A stretch of 64,000 nucleotides of DNA from Candidatus Abyssobacteria bacterium SURF_17 (GCA_003598055.1 QZKI01000131.1:1-64000), one strand, 5' to 3'. Numbered from the stretch's first letter, positions 8,992 through 18,554 are shown. Notes: a model not told the origin generated them from the letters alone. Translations and numbers: made by a program.

Positions 8992-9893
8992 AATCGATGA
9001 TTATTTCGATCAGCATCATCGCAATCGGCCTCTTGGCTGTCAGTTCGTTCTTTATTGCGGTCAATGAATCCGAATATGTCGTGGTGACACAGTTCGGCAA
9101 TCCTGTCAATACGATTGATCAGGCAGGACTCCACCGCAAGCTTCCATGGCAGACGGTTAACCGATTCGACCGGCGCGTGCAGCTCTACGAATCTCCCATG
9201 ATTGAATATCTCACCGGCGACAAGAAGAATGTCGTCTTGCAGTCGTTTGTCTGCTGGCGAATCGAGGACCCACTTGAGTTCTTCCGCGCCGTGCGAACAT
9301 TTGAGAGCGCGACACAGAAGCTTGACGATCTAGTGTGCGCTTCCATCGGCGCAAAACTCGGCGATTACAAAATGGCGAACCTCATTTCCGTCAATCCAGG
9401 TGAAGTGCTAATCCCCGAAATGGAAAGTGTGATTGCGGACGAGGTCAACAAGAAAACGGCTGACGGGTACGGTATCTCGGTTATGCGGGTGGGAATATCG
9501 AGGCTCGCGCTGCCGGAGGACAATGCCCAAAGCGTGTATAAGAGGATGGAGGCGGAACGTTCGGCAATCGCCAGCGAGTATAGGGCGCTTGGAGAAGAAG
9601 AGGCCGAGAGAGTCAGGGCACAGGCTGACCGAGAGAAGAGCGATATTATCGCCGATGCGTATAGACAGGCGCAGATGATCAGGGGCGAGGGCGATGCTCA
9701 AGCTGCGAAAATCTACGCCGATGCATACTCGAAGGCACCCGATTTCTTCAGGCTGGTGCGAAGCCTCGAAGCCTACAAGAAGATGCTTAACAAACAGTCC
9801 GTGGTCGTGATGTCCGCCGATTCAGACTTGCTCAAATACTTGAATGGCGCATGCCTGGCCGAGCATGAGGGAAACAGCGCCGGAGCGAAATAA
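8988..9893 (+). CDS. hflC: HflC-like SPFH protein
   Basis: VNESEYVVVTQFGNPVNTIDQAGLHRKLPWQTVNRFDRRVQLYESP; ERSAIASEYRALGEEEAERVRAQADRE. Confidence 0.85.
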   Translation: MKSMIISISIIAIGLLAVSSFFIAVNESEYVVVTQFGNPVNTIDQAGLHRKLPWQTVNRFDRRVQLYESPMIEYLTGDKKNVVLQSFVCWRIEDPLEFFRAVRTFESATQKLDDLVCASIGAKLGDYKMANLISVNPGEVLIPEMESVIADEVNKKTADGYGISVMRVGISRLALPEDNAQSVYKRMEAERSAIASEYRALGEEEAERVRAQADREKSDIIADAYRQAQMIRGEGDAQAAKIYADAYSKAPDFFRLVRSLEAYKKMLNKQSVVVMSADSDLLKYLNGACLAEHEGNSAGAK

Positions 9894-10903
9894 TGAACTG
9901 GAAGGCCGAGTTCTCACCTGAAATTTCGATGCTCACAAGGATAGGCCGGCGATTGGCACTATGTCTTGTGGCGCTCCTGGCGCTCGCCTATCTGCTGAGC
10001 GGAATCTATGGCGTCGGAGTAAATGAAACCGGCGTGCTCCAACGGTTCGGTCGTATCGTGGATGCCCGAATCCCTCCAGGGCTTCACTACAGGGTTCCGT
10101 GGCCTATGGACAGAGTTGTGAAAGTTCCGACGGGAGAGATCCATCACCTGGTGGCGGGATTCGGAGCGGACCCCGAGCAAGTTGCCGAATTCGAGCGCGG
10201 TTACGGTCCGGTGAACGAATCCGGGTTTGGCTCATTCATCATCCCGTACTGCATCACAGGGGACAAGAACATTATTCACCTTAAGCTGGTCGCGCAGTAT
10301 CGAATCACCGATCCAGAGAAATACGTGTTCGGGTTCAAGGACGCTAAGAGCGTCGCAGTGAGATGCATCCAGTCGGCCATAGTTCGCACCATAAGCAGAA
10401 GCGATGTCGATTCTACTCTCATGACCGGGCGGGTCATACTCCAAAAACAGATACTTGAGGATGTTCAACAGCAACTCAGTGAACTGGGTACCGGCATTGC
10501 GGTGTTCTCGACCGAGATGAAGAATGCGCGTCCGCCTGCCACTGTGGCGCAGGCTTTCAAAGATGTAATCAATGCCCGGGAGGAGTGTCGAACCAAAGTT
10601 CACGATGCTCAAGCGCATAGAAACCGCATAATACCTCAGGGCAAAGCAGAAGCGTCGCGCATGCTGAATGACGCCGAAGCGTATAAGAACCGAAAGATTG
10701 CCCACTCCAGGGGGGAATCGCAAAGATTCGAAATGCTGGCGTGCGAATATCTGAAGGACAAGGAGACTACCGGCCAGCGGTTGTACCTCGAAGCAGCTTC
10801 TGAGATTCTGCCCGTCGTCAACAAGGTTATCCTGGGCACTAACAACGGAGAGAGTATTGCAAATGTGAAGTTTTTCACACAGGAAGATGTGGTGGGCAAA
10901 TGA
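9893..10903 (+). CDS. HflK-like SPFH protein
   Basis: VNETGVLQRFGRIVDARIPPGLHYRVPWPMDRVVKVP; DAQAHRNRIIPQGKAEASRMLNDAEAYKN. Confidence 0.85.
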   Translation: MNWKAEFSPEISMLTRIGRRLALCLVALLALAYLLSGIYGVGVNETGVLQRFGRIVDARIPPGLHYRVPWPMDRVVKVPTGEIHHLVAGFGADPEQVAEFERGYGPVNESGFGSFIIPYCITGDKNIIHLKLVAQYRITDPEKYVFGFKDAKSVAVRCIQSAIVRTISRSDVDSTLMTGRVILQKQILEDVQQQLSELGTGIAVFSTEMKNARPPATVAQAFKDVINAREECRTKVHDAQAHRNRIIPQGKAEASRMLNDAEAYKNRKIAHSRGESQRFEMLACEYLKDKETTGQRLYLEAASEILPVVNKVILGTNNGESIANVKFFTQEDVVGK

Positions 10904-11850
10904 AGGAAATGACCGTCATAAGCGGCAAGGGAGGTACAGGGAAGACAAGCATTGTTGCCTCCTTTTCCGCCCTCGCCAAGAACAAAGTCCTGGCCGATTG
11001 TGATGTCGACGCCGCTGACCTGCATCTCGTGGTCGGCGCGCGCATCCGCCATCGAGAACCGTTTCGAGGGGGGAAGAAGGCCAGAATCATCCCAGAGCGC
11101 TGCAACGGATGTGGCGAATGCCACAGGCTGTGCAGATTCGGCGCGGTCGATCCGTTGGTCGGCGCCGGGGGGAACAAAGAAAATATTTTTGTGATTGACC
11201 CGATCGCTTGTGAAGGATGCGGCGTATGCGCGCACTTCTGTCCGGTCGAAGCAATCGAATTCAAGGACGTCGTAAATGGCGAGTGGTTTATATCCGACAC
11301 ACGCCACGGCCCGATGGTCCATGCGAAACTCGGAATCGCGGAAGGGAACTCGGGCAAGCTTGTTTCGGTAGTCAGGAGCCAGGCGAGAGGAATCGCTCTC
11401 AAGCAGGGTCTCGACATAGTCCTGATTGACGGTCCGCCAGGTATTGGGTGTCCCGTGATAGCGTCGGTTACCGGCACAGACCTCGTGTTGGCTGTGACCG
11501 AACCGACGCTATCAGCCCTTCACGACCTCGAACGAGTCAGACAGTTGGCAAACCACTTTAACATCAAGACCGTGGCCTGTGTCAACAAATGCGACCTGAA
11601 TCCACAGATGACCTTACACATCGAAGAGCATTGTCGTGAGGCGGGGGTAGAAGTTGTCGGCCGCATTCCGTACGATAGAGCAGTTACCGACGCCCAGATA
11701 CGGCAAACGAGCGTTGTCGAATATTCCGACGGCTTAATATCAAAGGAAATTGTTCGGATGTGGGAACATATCGCTCACCTTCTCGGGCTCCGCGCCTCAC
11801 AAGCGGCTCACATCGTGGAAGCGACGAGGACGCCAAACTCGGGAAGGTGA
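10900..11850 (+). CDS. MinD/Mrp-superfamily P-loop ATPase with inserted ferredoxin domain
   Basis: MKEMTVISGKGGTGKTSIVASF; CNGCGECHRLCRF, CEGCGVCAHFCPV. Confidence 0.93.
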   Translation: MKEMTVISGKGGTGKTSIVASFSALAKNKVLADCDVDAADLHLVVGARIRHREPFRGGKKARIIPERCNGCGECHRLCRFGAVDPLVGAGGNKENIFVIDPIACEGCGVCAHFCPVEAIEFKDVVNGEWFISDTRHGPMVHAKLGIAEGNSGKLVSVVRSQARGIALKQGLDIVLIDGPPGIGCPVIASVTGTDLVLAVTEPTLSALHDLERVRQLANHFNIKTVACVNKCDLNPQMTLHIEEHCREAGVEVVGRIPYDRAVTDAQIRQTSVVEYSDGLISKEIVRMWEHIAHLLGLRASQAAHIVEATRTPNSGR

Positions 11851-11864
11851 CTTGGAGATAACAC

Positions 11865-12797
11865 ATGGAACATCAACCGGAGGAAAAAATGGACAAAGAG
11901 CAGAAATCGTGCGGAAGCTGCGGCGAAAGCGACTGCTCCGCAAAGAAGCAAGCGCCCGATGAAAGCACACAGGACTTCCTCGACAGACAGGCGCTGCACA
12001 GACGCATGTGTCAGGTGCAGCATAAGATTCTTGTGCTTTCTGGCAAGGGAGGAGTTGGAAAGAGCACGGTGGCGGTTAACATGGCAATGTCACTCGCGAT
12101 GGCCGGGAAGAAAGTCGGCCTTCTGGATGTTGACGTCCACGGACCGAGCATCCCGAAGCTGTTGGGTTTGGAAGATTACCGACCGGCAATTGTCGATGAA
12201 AGCATCACTCCCATACTCTTTGATAACAAAATCAAGGTGATGTCGCTGGGTTTCTTCCTTCCGAAAAAGGACGACGCGGTCATCTGGCGCGGCCCGCTCA
12301 AGATGAGCCTCATCAAGCAGTTCTTGCGAGATGTGGAGTGGGGAAAGTTGGATTATCTTGTCATCGATTCGCCGCCGGGCACGGGTGACGAGCCCCTTTC
12401 TGTGGCTCAATTGGTGGGGGACGCTTCAGGGGCCGTCATCGTAACGACGCCCCAAGACCTTGCGATTGCAGATGTGCGCAGGTCGGTCACATTCTGCAGG
12501 CAGGTTGGAGTGCGGGTGCTCGGCGTTATCGAAAATATGAGTGGCTTTGTGTGCCCAACGTGTGGCACTCGTTTCGACATATTCAAATCCGGCGGCGGCG
12601 AGCGGATGGCACGCGAAATGGGAGTGCCGTTTCTGGGCAGGATTCCGCTGGATCCCGGGGTGGTCACCACGAGCGACAGCGGCGAGCCGTTTTGCCGGAA
12701 ATTCGCCGGAACAGAAACGGCGGTAGCTTTTGCCGAGGCGATCAAGCCGATACTGAGCCTGAGCGCTGAGAAAGAGGCGGCAGTCCGCCTCACATGA
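11865..12797 (+). CDS. Mrp/NBP35 family Fe-S cluster carrier ATPase
   Basis: ILVLSGKGGVGKSTVAVNMAMSLAMAGKKVGLLDVDVHGPSIPKLLG; FVCPTCGTRFDIFKSGGGERMA. Confidence 0.93.
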   Translation: MEHQPEEKMDKEQKSCGSCGESDCSAKKQAPDESTQDFLDRQALHRRMCQVQHKILVLSGKGGVGKSTVAVNMAMSLAMAGKKVGLLDVDVHGPSIPKLLGLEDYRPAIVDESITPILFDNKIKVMSLGFFLPKKDDAVIWRGPLKMSLIKQFLRDVEWGKLDYLVIDSPPGTGDEPLSVAQLVGDASGAVIVTTPQDLAIADVRRSVTFCRQVGVRVLGVIENMSGFVCPTCGTRFDIFKSGGGERMAREMGVPFLGRIPLDPGVVTTSDSGEPFCRKFAGTETAVAFAEAIKPILSLSAEKEAAVRLT

Positions 12798-12815
12798 AGA
12801 AAAGGAGAGGATACA

Positions 12816-13154
12816 ATGAGAATTGCGATTCCAACGGCTGACGGGCGTTTGTGCCCGCATTTTGGTCATTGCGAGGCGTTTGCCCTCGTTGATGTGAACC
12901 CTGAGACGAATGAAATCGTTCAAATGGTGATGCTGCCTGCGCCCGACCATCAACCCGGGCTGCTCCCGCAATGGCTTCATCATCACGGAGCCACAGTGAT
13001 TATCGCGGGCGGCATGGGACAGCGCGCTCTCGACCTGTTCGCGCAAAATGGGATACAGGTCATCATTGGAGCTCAATCCGACCCGCCGGAGAGCGTCGCG
13101 CGTGCATACTTGACGAACTCGCTGCAAACCGGACAAAATATATGCGACCATTGA
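12816..13154 (+). CDS. NifX/NifB-type dinitrogenase iron-molybdenum cofactor domain protein
   Basis: MRIAIPTADGRLCPHFGHCEAFALVDVNPETNEI...IIAGGMGQRALDLFAQNGIQVIIGAQ. Confidence 0.9.
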   Translation: MRIAIPTADGRLCPHFGHCEAFALVDVNPETNEIVQMVMLPAPDHQPGLLPQWLHHHGATVIIAGGMGQRALDLFAQNGIQVIIGAQSDPPESVARAYLTNSLQTGQNICDH

Positions 13155-13166
13155 AGTGAACGCGCG

Positions 13167-14171
13167 ATGACATCCGCTCAGGAAAATTATGTCTTTGGGC
13201 CCGTGCCGTCGAGGCGTCTTGGCCACTCGCTTGGGCTCGATCTGGTACCATACAAGACATGCAGCTACGATTGTGTGTATTGCCAACTTGGGAGAACGAC
13301 AGAGCTTACCGTGTCTCGAAAGAGGTACGTTCCCATCCGAGACATTCTCGACCAACTGTGGAAGAAGCTTGGTGAAGGCGTTGTTGCCGATTACATCACC
13401 CTCTCCGGCTCGGGCGAGCCAACGTTGAACTCCGACATTTCCGAGCTGATAGATTCCATCAAGAAGCGCACGGATATACCGGTCGCAGTGCTGACCAATG
13501 GCTCACTCCTGTGGCAGAGAGATGTTCAGCAGGCCATTTTACGGGCTGATGTTGTCCTTCCGTCGCTTGATGCAGGCGACGCCGATGTATTCCGTAGAAT
13601 CAATCGACCACATCCCGACGTAGTGTTTGAGAAGATGGTGGAGGGTCTCGCGGAGTTCCGTCGCGTATACCGCGGAGAGATATGGCTTGAAGTGCTTCTG
13701 GTCAACGATGTCAACTCAGAGCCGTCACATATCGCGCAGATAAAGCGCCACGTGGATGTGATTCGTCCGGACACGGTGCAGTTGAACACCGTTGTGAGGC
13801 CGTCGGCCGAAGACTTTGCGAAATCGGTCCCCTCGGCCGTAATGCTGAGGGCAAAGCAGATGCTCGGAGACAGAGCCGAAGTGATAGCGGATTATGATGC
13901 GGCTTGCCCGACCGAGGCGGCGTCGCTCGCGCGGGAAGAAGTCGTAGCACTCCTCAGAAGGAGGCCATGTACGCTTGAAGATATGGTCACTGGATTGAGC
14001 GTGCACAGGAACGAGCTAGTGAAACACCTGACCATTCTGGAGCAGCAGGGTTTAGTGCAGAAAGTCGAACGCGACAACCGCGTATACTATCAGATTGGCG
14101 CCGCTCCTGCCATGGATGACTCATCCGGGATAGTCGCCCGCGGCGGCAAGGAGTCCGAGGGGCAATCGTGA
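13167..14171 (+). CDS. Radical SAM protein with C-terminal winged-helix-like region
   Basis: CSYDCVYCQLGRTTELTVSRKRYVP (CxxxCxxC), SGSGEPTLN; C-terminal LSVHRNELVKHLTILEQQGLVQKVERDNRVYYQ. Confidence 0.9.
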   Translation: MTSAQENYVFGPVPSRRLGHSLGLDLVPYKTCSYDCVYCQLGRTTELTVSRKRYVPIRDILDQLWKKLGEGVVADYITLSGSGEPTLNSDISELIDSIKKRTDIPVAVLTNGSLLWQRDVQQAILRADVVLPSLDAGDADVFRRINRPHPDVVFEKMVEGLAEFRRVYRGEIWLEVLLVNDVNSEPSHIAQIKRHVDVIRPDTVQLNTVVRPSAEDFAKSVPSAVMLRAKQMLGDRAEVIADYDAACPTEAASLAREEVVALLRRRPCTLEDMVTGLSVHRNELVKHLTILEQQGLVQKVERDNRVYYQIGAAPAMDDSSGIVARGGKESEGQS

Positions 14172-14905
14172 TCACCGAAGATATGTTTCGCATGCTCAAG
14201 AGCGAATTTGCCAGGGTCGTTGCAGAACATGGTCTCGCTGACGAACCCATCTCCATCACGGCGCGGCCGCTCACTCCGAATGAGGCCATCGGAAACCCCG
14301 AAGACAGCGATTATCCGATTCTCAAGGGCAAAGAACGAATGATGGAGGCAGTTTTCCTGAAGGCCAAGGGACAAGCGTTCACCGATATGTGCGGCAACTG
14401 GAGCGGAAAGTTGGCAGACATCCTCCGCATGGACCTCACAAACAATTTTCGGCGTGCCCTCTTCATCTCGTCGCTCAATGCCGTAATGCGGCATCTCGGA
14501 ATCACAGAACGCACTGTTCACTGCAAGAATGAAGGACCGGTTCGGTGCAGCGAGGAATGTCTGGAGATGATGACTCGGGGATTTCCCCCGTCCTCGCGAA
14601 TTTTGCTCATCGGCTATCAACCGAGAATGGCGGAGCAGTTAAGTAAGCGGTTCACGGTCAGCATTGTAGATATGGACAAGGACAACATCGGGATGCAGGT
14701 GTTTGGCACAACGATTCATGGGCCGGAGATGACGGAGCAATCGATAAAGAATGCTGATGTGCTTCTGGTGACGGGAACGACTTTCGTAAATGGCACGATG
14801 GGGCAGTTTCTCGGAAGGGAGATCCCCACAATCTTCTACGGTATTACGAGCGCCGGGGTGGCCAACCTGCTCGGTCTGCGACGCCACTGCCCCTTCGGAT
14901 TGTGA
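14168..14905 (+). CDS. DUF364-like (putative heavy-metal chelation domain) protein
   Basis: NNFRRALFISSLNAVMRHLG ... ILLIGYQPRMAEQLSKRF ... TGTTFVNGTMGQFL; ATGA-type overlap with the radical SAM gene. Confidence 0.65.
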   Translation: MITEDMFRMLKSEFARVVAEHGLADEPISITARPLTPNEAIGNPEDSDYPILKGKERMMEAVFLKAKGQAFTDMCGNWSGKLADILRMDLTNNFRRALFISSLNAVMRHLGITERTVHCKNEGPVRCSEECLEMMTRGFPPSSRILLIGYQPRMAEQLSKRFTVSIVDMDKDNIGMQVFGTTIHGPEMTEQSIKNADVLLVTGTTFVNGTMGQFLGREIPTIFYGITSAGVANLLGLRRHCPFGL

Positions 14906-14941
14906 CAACCGACAGAAACGAGTTAAATGGAGGTATCTTGG

Positions 14942-15175
14942 ATGCCGATTTATGAATTTCGCTGCGCACAATGCGGACATGTCTCGGAGATGCTCATTCG
15001 AACGAACCTTGAGAAAGAAGCTCTTTCATGCCCGGAGTGCGGTTCTCCGAGAGTTGAACGGCTAATCTCCGCACCCAATATCCCAAAGACTACTGTGGCC
15101 TCCGCCACGCGATGCGGAAAGGGAACCCCCTGCTGCGGCAGTTCAACCCCGTGCGAAAAGCCGCCGTGCTCATGA
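14942..15175 (+). CDS. FmdB-family zinc ribbon protein
   Basis: MPIYEFRCAQCGHVSEMLIRTNLEKEALSCPECGSPRVERLISAPN. Confidence 0.9.
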   Translation: MPIYEFRCAQCGHVSEMLIRTNLEKEALSCPECGSPRVERLISAPNIPKTTVASATRCGKGTPCCGSSTPCEKPPCS

Positions 15176-15235
15176 ATGGACTTGCTCTCCTTGTCGCATC
15201 CAGTCGCTCTCACCGTTGGTCAGTTCACTGTAAAA

Positions 15236-15378
15236 GGGACAGAGAGACTTCCCCATAATAGTCCATTTATGCCGGGTTTCTGCAGGTGCGAATTCATTCG
15301 CATAATATTTTCCGCTGTTTTCGTCTTGCGACGCCATAAGTTTGCACCCGCATAAATTGCGGGACTGATTCTCTGTCC
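15236..15378. repeat. ~143-bp nested imperfect palindrome (fold-back / MITE-like)
   Basis: GGGACAGAGA (15236) / TCTCTGTCC (15370-15378); ATTTATGCCGGGT (15265-15277) / ACCCGCATAAAT (15346-15357); TGCGAATTCATTCGCA (15287-15302). Confidence 0.7.
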
Positions 15379-15387
15379 GCATTAGGT

Positions 15388-15417
15388 TTGACGTCGCCTG
15401 CTCGCTCGTGTTATATA
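15388..15417 (+). promoter_or_regulatory. Sigma70-like promoter
   Basis: TTGACG-N18-TATATA immediately upstream of the metal-uptake gene set. Confidence 0.5.
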
Positions 15418-15443
15418 AGGAGTGCGTTGCCTGTGACAGACAG

Positions 15444-15809
15444 ATGCGGAATGGATCGGGGATGAAAAGCTCATTGTCCACGGCAAGCGAGGAGAAAAGG
15501 GTGAGATCACCCCATCGCGCGGGCTTCGACCGACTCCGGCGGACATTCGCGCTCATCGCGGCGGCTGCATTGTTGTCGGCATTGCTTTTCAGCACGCTCC
15601 ACCTGGTAATCCAGCATTCATCCCATCAGGCGAGCCACTGCTCGTTCTGCAAGTACTTCAATGACTCACGTGCGGAGACAATCAGCCCTGTAGTCGTTTC
15701 CAGCCAACTGTGGGGAACAGACGCCCGTCCGTATCCCATATTTTCTCCAAGTCATCTCTCGGTCATTCTCTCGCAAGACCCACGAGCGCCACCTGCCGCA
15801 ATCTGCTGA
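15444..15809 (+). CDS. Small single-TM protein of unknown function
   Basis: One hydrophobic segment FALIAAAALLSALLFSTLHLVIQHSSH followed by HCSFCKYF; start uncertain (ORF opens at 15408). Confidence 0.5.
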   Translation: MRNGSGMKSSLSTASEEKRVRSPHRAGFDRLRRTFALIAAAALLSALLFSTLHLVIQHSSHQASHCSFCKYFNDSRAETISPVVVSSQLWGTDARPYPIFSPSHLSVILSQDPRAPPAAIC

Positions 15810-15927
15810 GCCTTCTTTTTCGCACGCCATTCGAATCCAACGACAATAAACGATAGCAGAGAAATATCTATCCAACGGGAGCGGGCGGAGAAACTGGTTC
15901 CGGCCCGAATGCCCTGCGGAGGGGGTC

Positions 15928-17310
15928 ATGCACATGAGGGTTTGTGCGATGCTGTTTTTTGCCGTGACATTATTGGTGAGTGTGCCATGCCGGGCGGAGG
16001 ATGCCCCCGCTGGCTCTGAAATGCAAGCACTAAGGGAACAAATGGAAACCTTGAGAAAAGATTTTGAGCAGTTGCAGCAGCGATACGAGAGGGACGTTCT
16101 CGACCTCCAAGGCCGGGTCCGTGAGCTCTCCGACGAACTTGCGGAGCGCCGGACGATTGAAGCTGAGAGCGAAACCGTGTATGAGGACATCTATGAGCGG
16201 GCTCCGGCTGTAATATACCAGGCTCCTCAGGTGAGCGGGCAAGGCTTGGGGCAAGTCTTCAATCCGGATGTCTCGGTCATCGGTGATGTTCTCGCCCAAT
16301 ATACAAGCCACGAAAATGAAGGGGATAAGCCCGACGACGAGTTCATATTCCGGGAGCTGGAAATCAACTTCTCCGGCCTCCTCGACCCGTTCGCGCGGGC
16401 CGACGTCGTGGTCGCGCTCCACAAGGAATTTGAGCACGAAGTCGAGGAGGAACACGAGGGAGAACATGAAGAGAGCGTTCGCGGACATTCCCACGAGCAC
16501 GACTTCGCGATACACATTGAGGAGGCGTATCTTACCGCTCTTACACTTCCCTACGGATTGCAGGCACGCGTCGGCAGAATGCGCGAGCGCTTCGGAAAGA
16601 TCAACACGGTCCATCTCCATGCTCTTCCATGGGTGGATTACCCGTTGGTAGTCAAGAACTACTTCGGCCACGAAGGCCTCATGGGTGATGGTGCGGAGGT
16701 GAGCTGGCTGGCGCCAACGCAGCACTACCTCGAGCTGTCCTATGAGGTCTTCAATAACGATAACAATTCCGTATTCGCCGGAGAAGATTATGACGATTTT
16801 GCGCATTTGCTGCATGCCAAGAATCTGCTCGAATTTTCGGATGCGACCACGCTCGAGTTCGGCGGCACGGTGGCGACCGCTCCGAACGACGACGGCCACG
16901 GCGGCAGCCGCACATGGCTCGAAGGCATAGACCTCACGTTCAAATGGCGTCCGCTGCAAGAGGCGCTCTACAAGAGCCTCACGTGGCAGACCGAAGCATT
17001 GTTCTCGCAGAAAGACACAGACGAGGGCGACCGGGACACATGGGGGTTATATTCCTCGCTCGAGCACCAATTCGCGCGTCGCTGGAAGGCCGCTGCTCGG
17101 TACGACTATTCGGAACTTCCGGACTTCGAGAACCTGCGCGAACATGGTTACTCGGCATATTTGACGTTTGCCCAAAGCGAATATGTGTTCTGGAGGTTCG
17201 GATATATGTTTGTTGACCGCAACTTCCCCGACCCGGAACAAGAAGACGAACACGTGCTCTGGCTTCAGTGCAATTTCGGTCTCGGTCCGCACCGAGCCCA
17301 TGAATACTAA
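15928..17310 (+). CDS. Outer-membrane/porin-like protein with His-rich segment
   Basis: Signal peptide, N-terminal coiled coil, beta-rich body, His-rich HEVEEEHEGEHEESVRGHSHEHD. Confidence 0.7.
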   Translation: MHMRVCAMLFFAVTLLVSVPCRAEDAPAGSEMQALREQMETLRKDFEQLQQRYERDVLDLQGRVRELSDELAERRTIEAESETVYEDIYERAPAVIYQAPQVSGQGLGQVFNPDVSVIGDVLAQYTSHENEGDKPDDEFIFRELEINFSGLLDPFARADVVVALHKEFEHEVEEEHEGEHEESVRGHSHEHDFAIHIEEAYLTALTLPYGLQARVGRMRERFGKINTVHLHALPWVDYPLVVKNYFGHEGLMGDGAEVSWLAPTQHYLELSYEVFNNDNNSVFAGEDYDDFAHLLHAKNLLEFSDATTLEFGGTVATAPNDDGHGGSRTWLEGIDLTFKWRPLQEALYKSLTWQTEALFSQKDTDEGDRDTWGLYSSLEHQFARRWKAAARYDYSELPDFENLREHGYSAYLTFAQSEYVFWRFGYMFVDRNFPDPEQEDEHVLWLQCNFGLGPHRAHEY

Positions 17311-17327
17311 AGAGAGGTGACGCGTAT

Positions 17328-18392
17328 ATGGCAAAGAAAGCTTTCCTCAGATTGATGGCTGTCATCATAACGTCAGCCTCCCTTCTTTTCTCCAGCACAG
17401 GTGAATGCGCGGAAAAGCTCAATGTCTTAACAACTCACACCGTGCTCAAATCCATAGGGGAAGAAGTGGGGAAGCAGCACGTTTCCGTGTCGTGCCTCGC
17501 CACGGGCAAAGAGGACCCGCATGCAATACAGGCCAAGCCGAGTTACATGGTGAACGCACGCAAGGCCGACCTCCTCATAATAATCGGCATGGAAATGGAA
17601 ATCGGCTACGAGCAACTTGTTATTGACGGGTCTCGTAACAATAAAATTCGGTTCGGCCAGCCGGGATACTTGGACGTCTCGCTCAATGTCCTTCGCCGTG
17701 AGGTTCCCACGACACGCGTGGATAGGTCAATGGGCGACGTGCATCCGCTCGGAAATCCGCACTATTGGATGGACCCGTACAACGCTCGCATCGTCGCGCA
17801 GTCAATAGCCGAGCGGCTCGCGCAGCTCGACCCCGACAACGCTGCCGAATACCGTGCGAACTGCGCCGACTTCATGCGTCGCATTGATAGTGCGATGTTC
17901 GGCGAGGAACTCGTGAAGGAATTTGGAAGTGAGCGGCTGTGGTCGCTCGCGCTGGCGGAACAATTGGACGCCTTCCTGAAGGAAAAAGCTCGCAACGATG
18001 CGGGCAATGGTTGGTATCAGCAGCTTCAGCCCTATCGAGGCAAGCAGATTATCACATATCACCGCAGTTGGGGGTATTTCGCCGAGCGTTTTGGACTCAC
18101 CGTGGTGGCCGAACTCGAGCCGAAGCCGGGCATTCCGCCCAGTCCGGGCCATCTACTACAGGTTGTGCAGATTGCCCAGCGACACAGCGTTCCGGTGATA
18201 GTGATGGAACCCTATTACAGCATAAGAGCGGCGGACTTCGTCGCAGAGAAAACTGGGGCTAAGGTGCTCGAGGTTACAAATGCTGTCGGCGGTCAACCGG
18301 GCGTGAATGATTATGTTTCACTTATTGACAGTGCTGTCAAGAAACTGAAGGACGCACTCGCCGAATCCAGTGAAGGCATTAAGCAAATGTGA
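17328..18392 (+). CDS. Metal ABC transporter substrate-binding protein (ZnuA/TroA-like)
   Basis: Signal peptide; LTTHTVLKSIGEEVGKQHVSVSCLATGKEDPHAIQAKPS; GNPHYWMDPYNARIVAQSIAERL; TYHRSWGYFAERFGL. Confidence 0.9.
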   Translation: MAKKAFLRLMAVIITSASLLFSSTGECAEKLNVLTTHTVLKSIGEEVGKQHVSVSCLATGKEDPHAIQAKPSYMVNARKADLLIIIGMEMEIGYEQLVIDGSRNNKIRFGQPGYLDVSLNVLRREVPTTRVDRSMGDVHPLGNPHYWMDPYNARIVAQSIAERLAQLDPDNAAEYRANCADFMRRIDSAMFGEELVKEFGSERLWSLALAEQLDAFLKEKARNDAGNGWYQQLQPYRGKQIITYHRSWGYFAERFGLTVVAELEPKPGIPPSPGHLLQVVQIAQRHSVPVIVMEPYYSIRAADFVAEKTGAKVLEVTNAVGGQPGVNDYVSLIDSAVKKLKDALAESSEGIKQM

Positions 18393-18554
18393 AGGACAGG
18401 GGCAGGAAATCTGTCCGAGGACTGTAGAATGAAGGCAGGGGCGCGGTGCAACCTATCCCTACAGAATGAAGACTCTTCTGAGAGTCGGGAGCCTTCTAAC
18501 AGCCGACCCGGCTATGCCGGGTTACTTGTAGAAGAAACATGCAAGGTCGTGATT

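Noticed and set aside
3557-13154. Nitrogenase cofactor (nif) cluster because of NifX/NifB-like domains
   Set aside because: No nifH/D/K/E/N or canonical nifB is present; these stand-alone domains occur widely in non-diazotrophic anaerobes.
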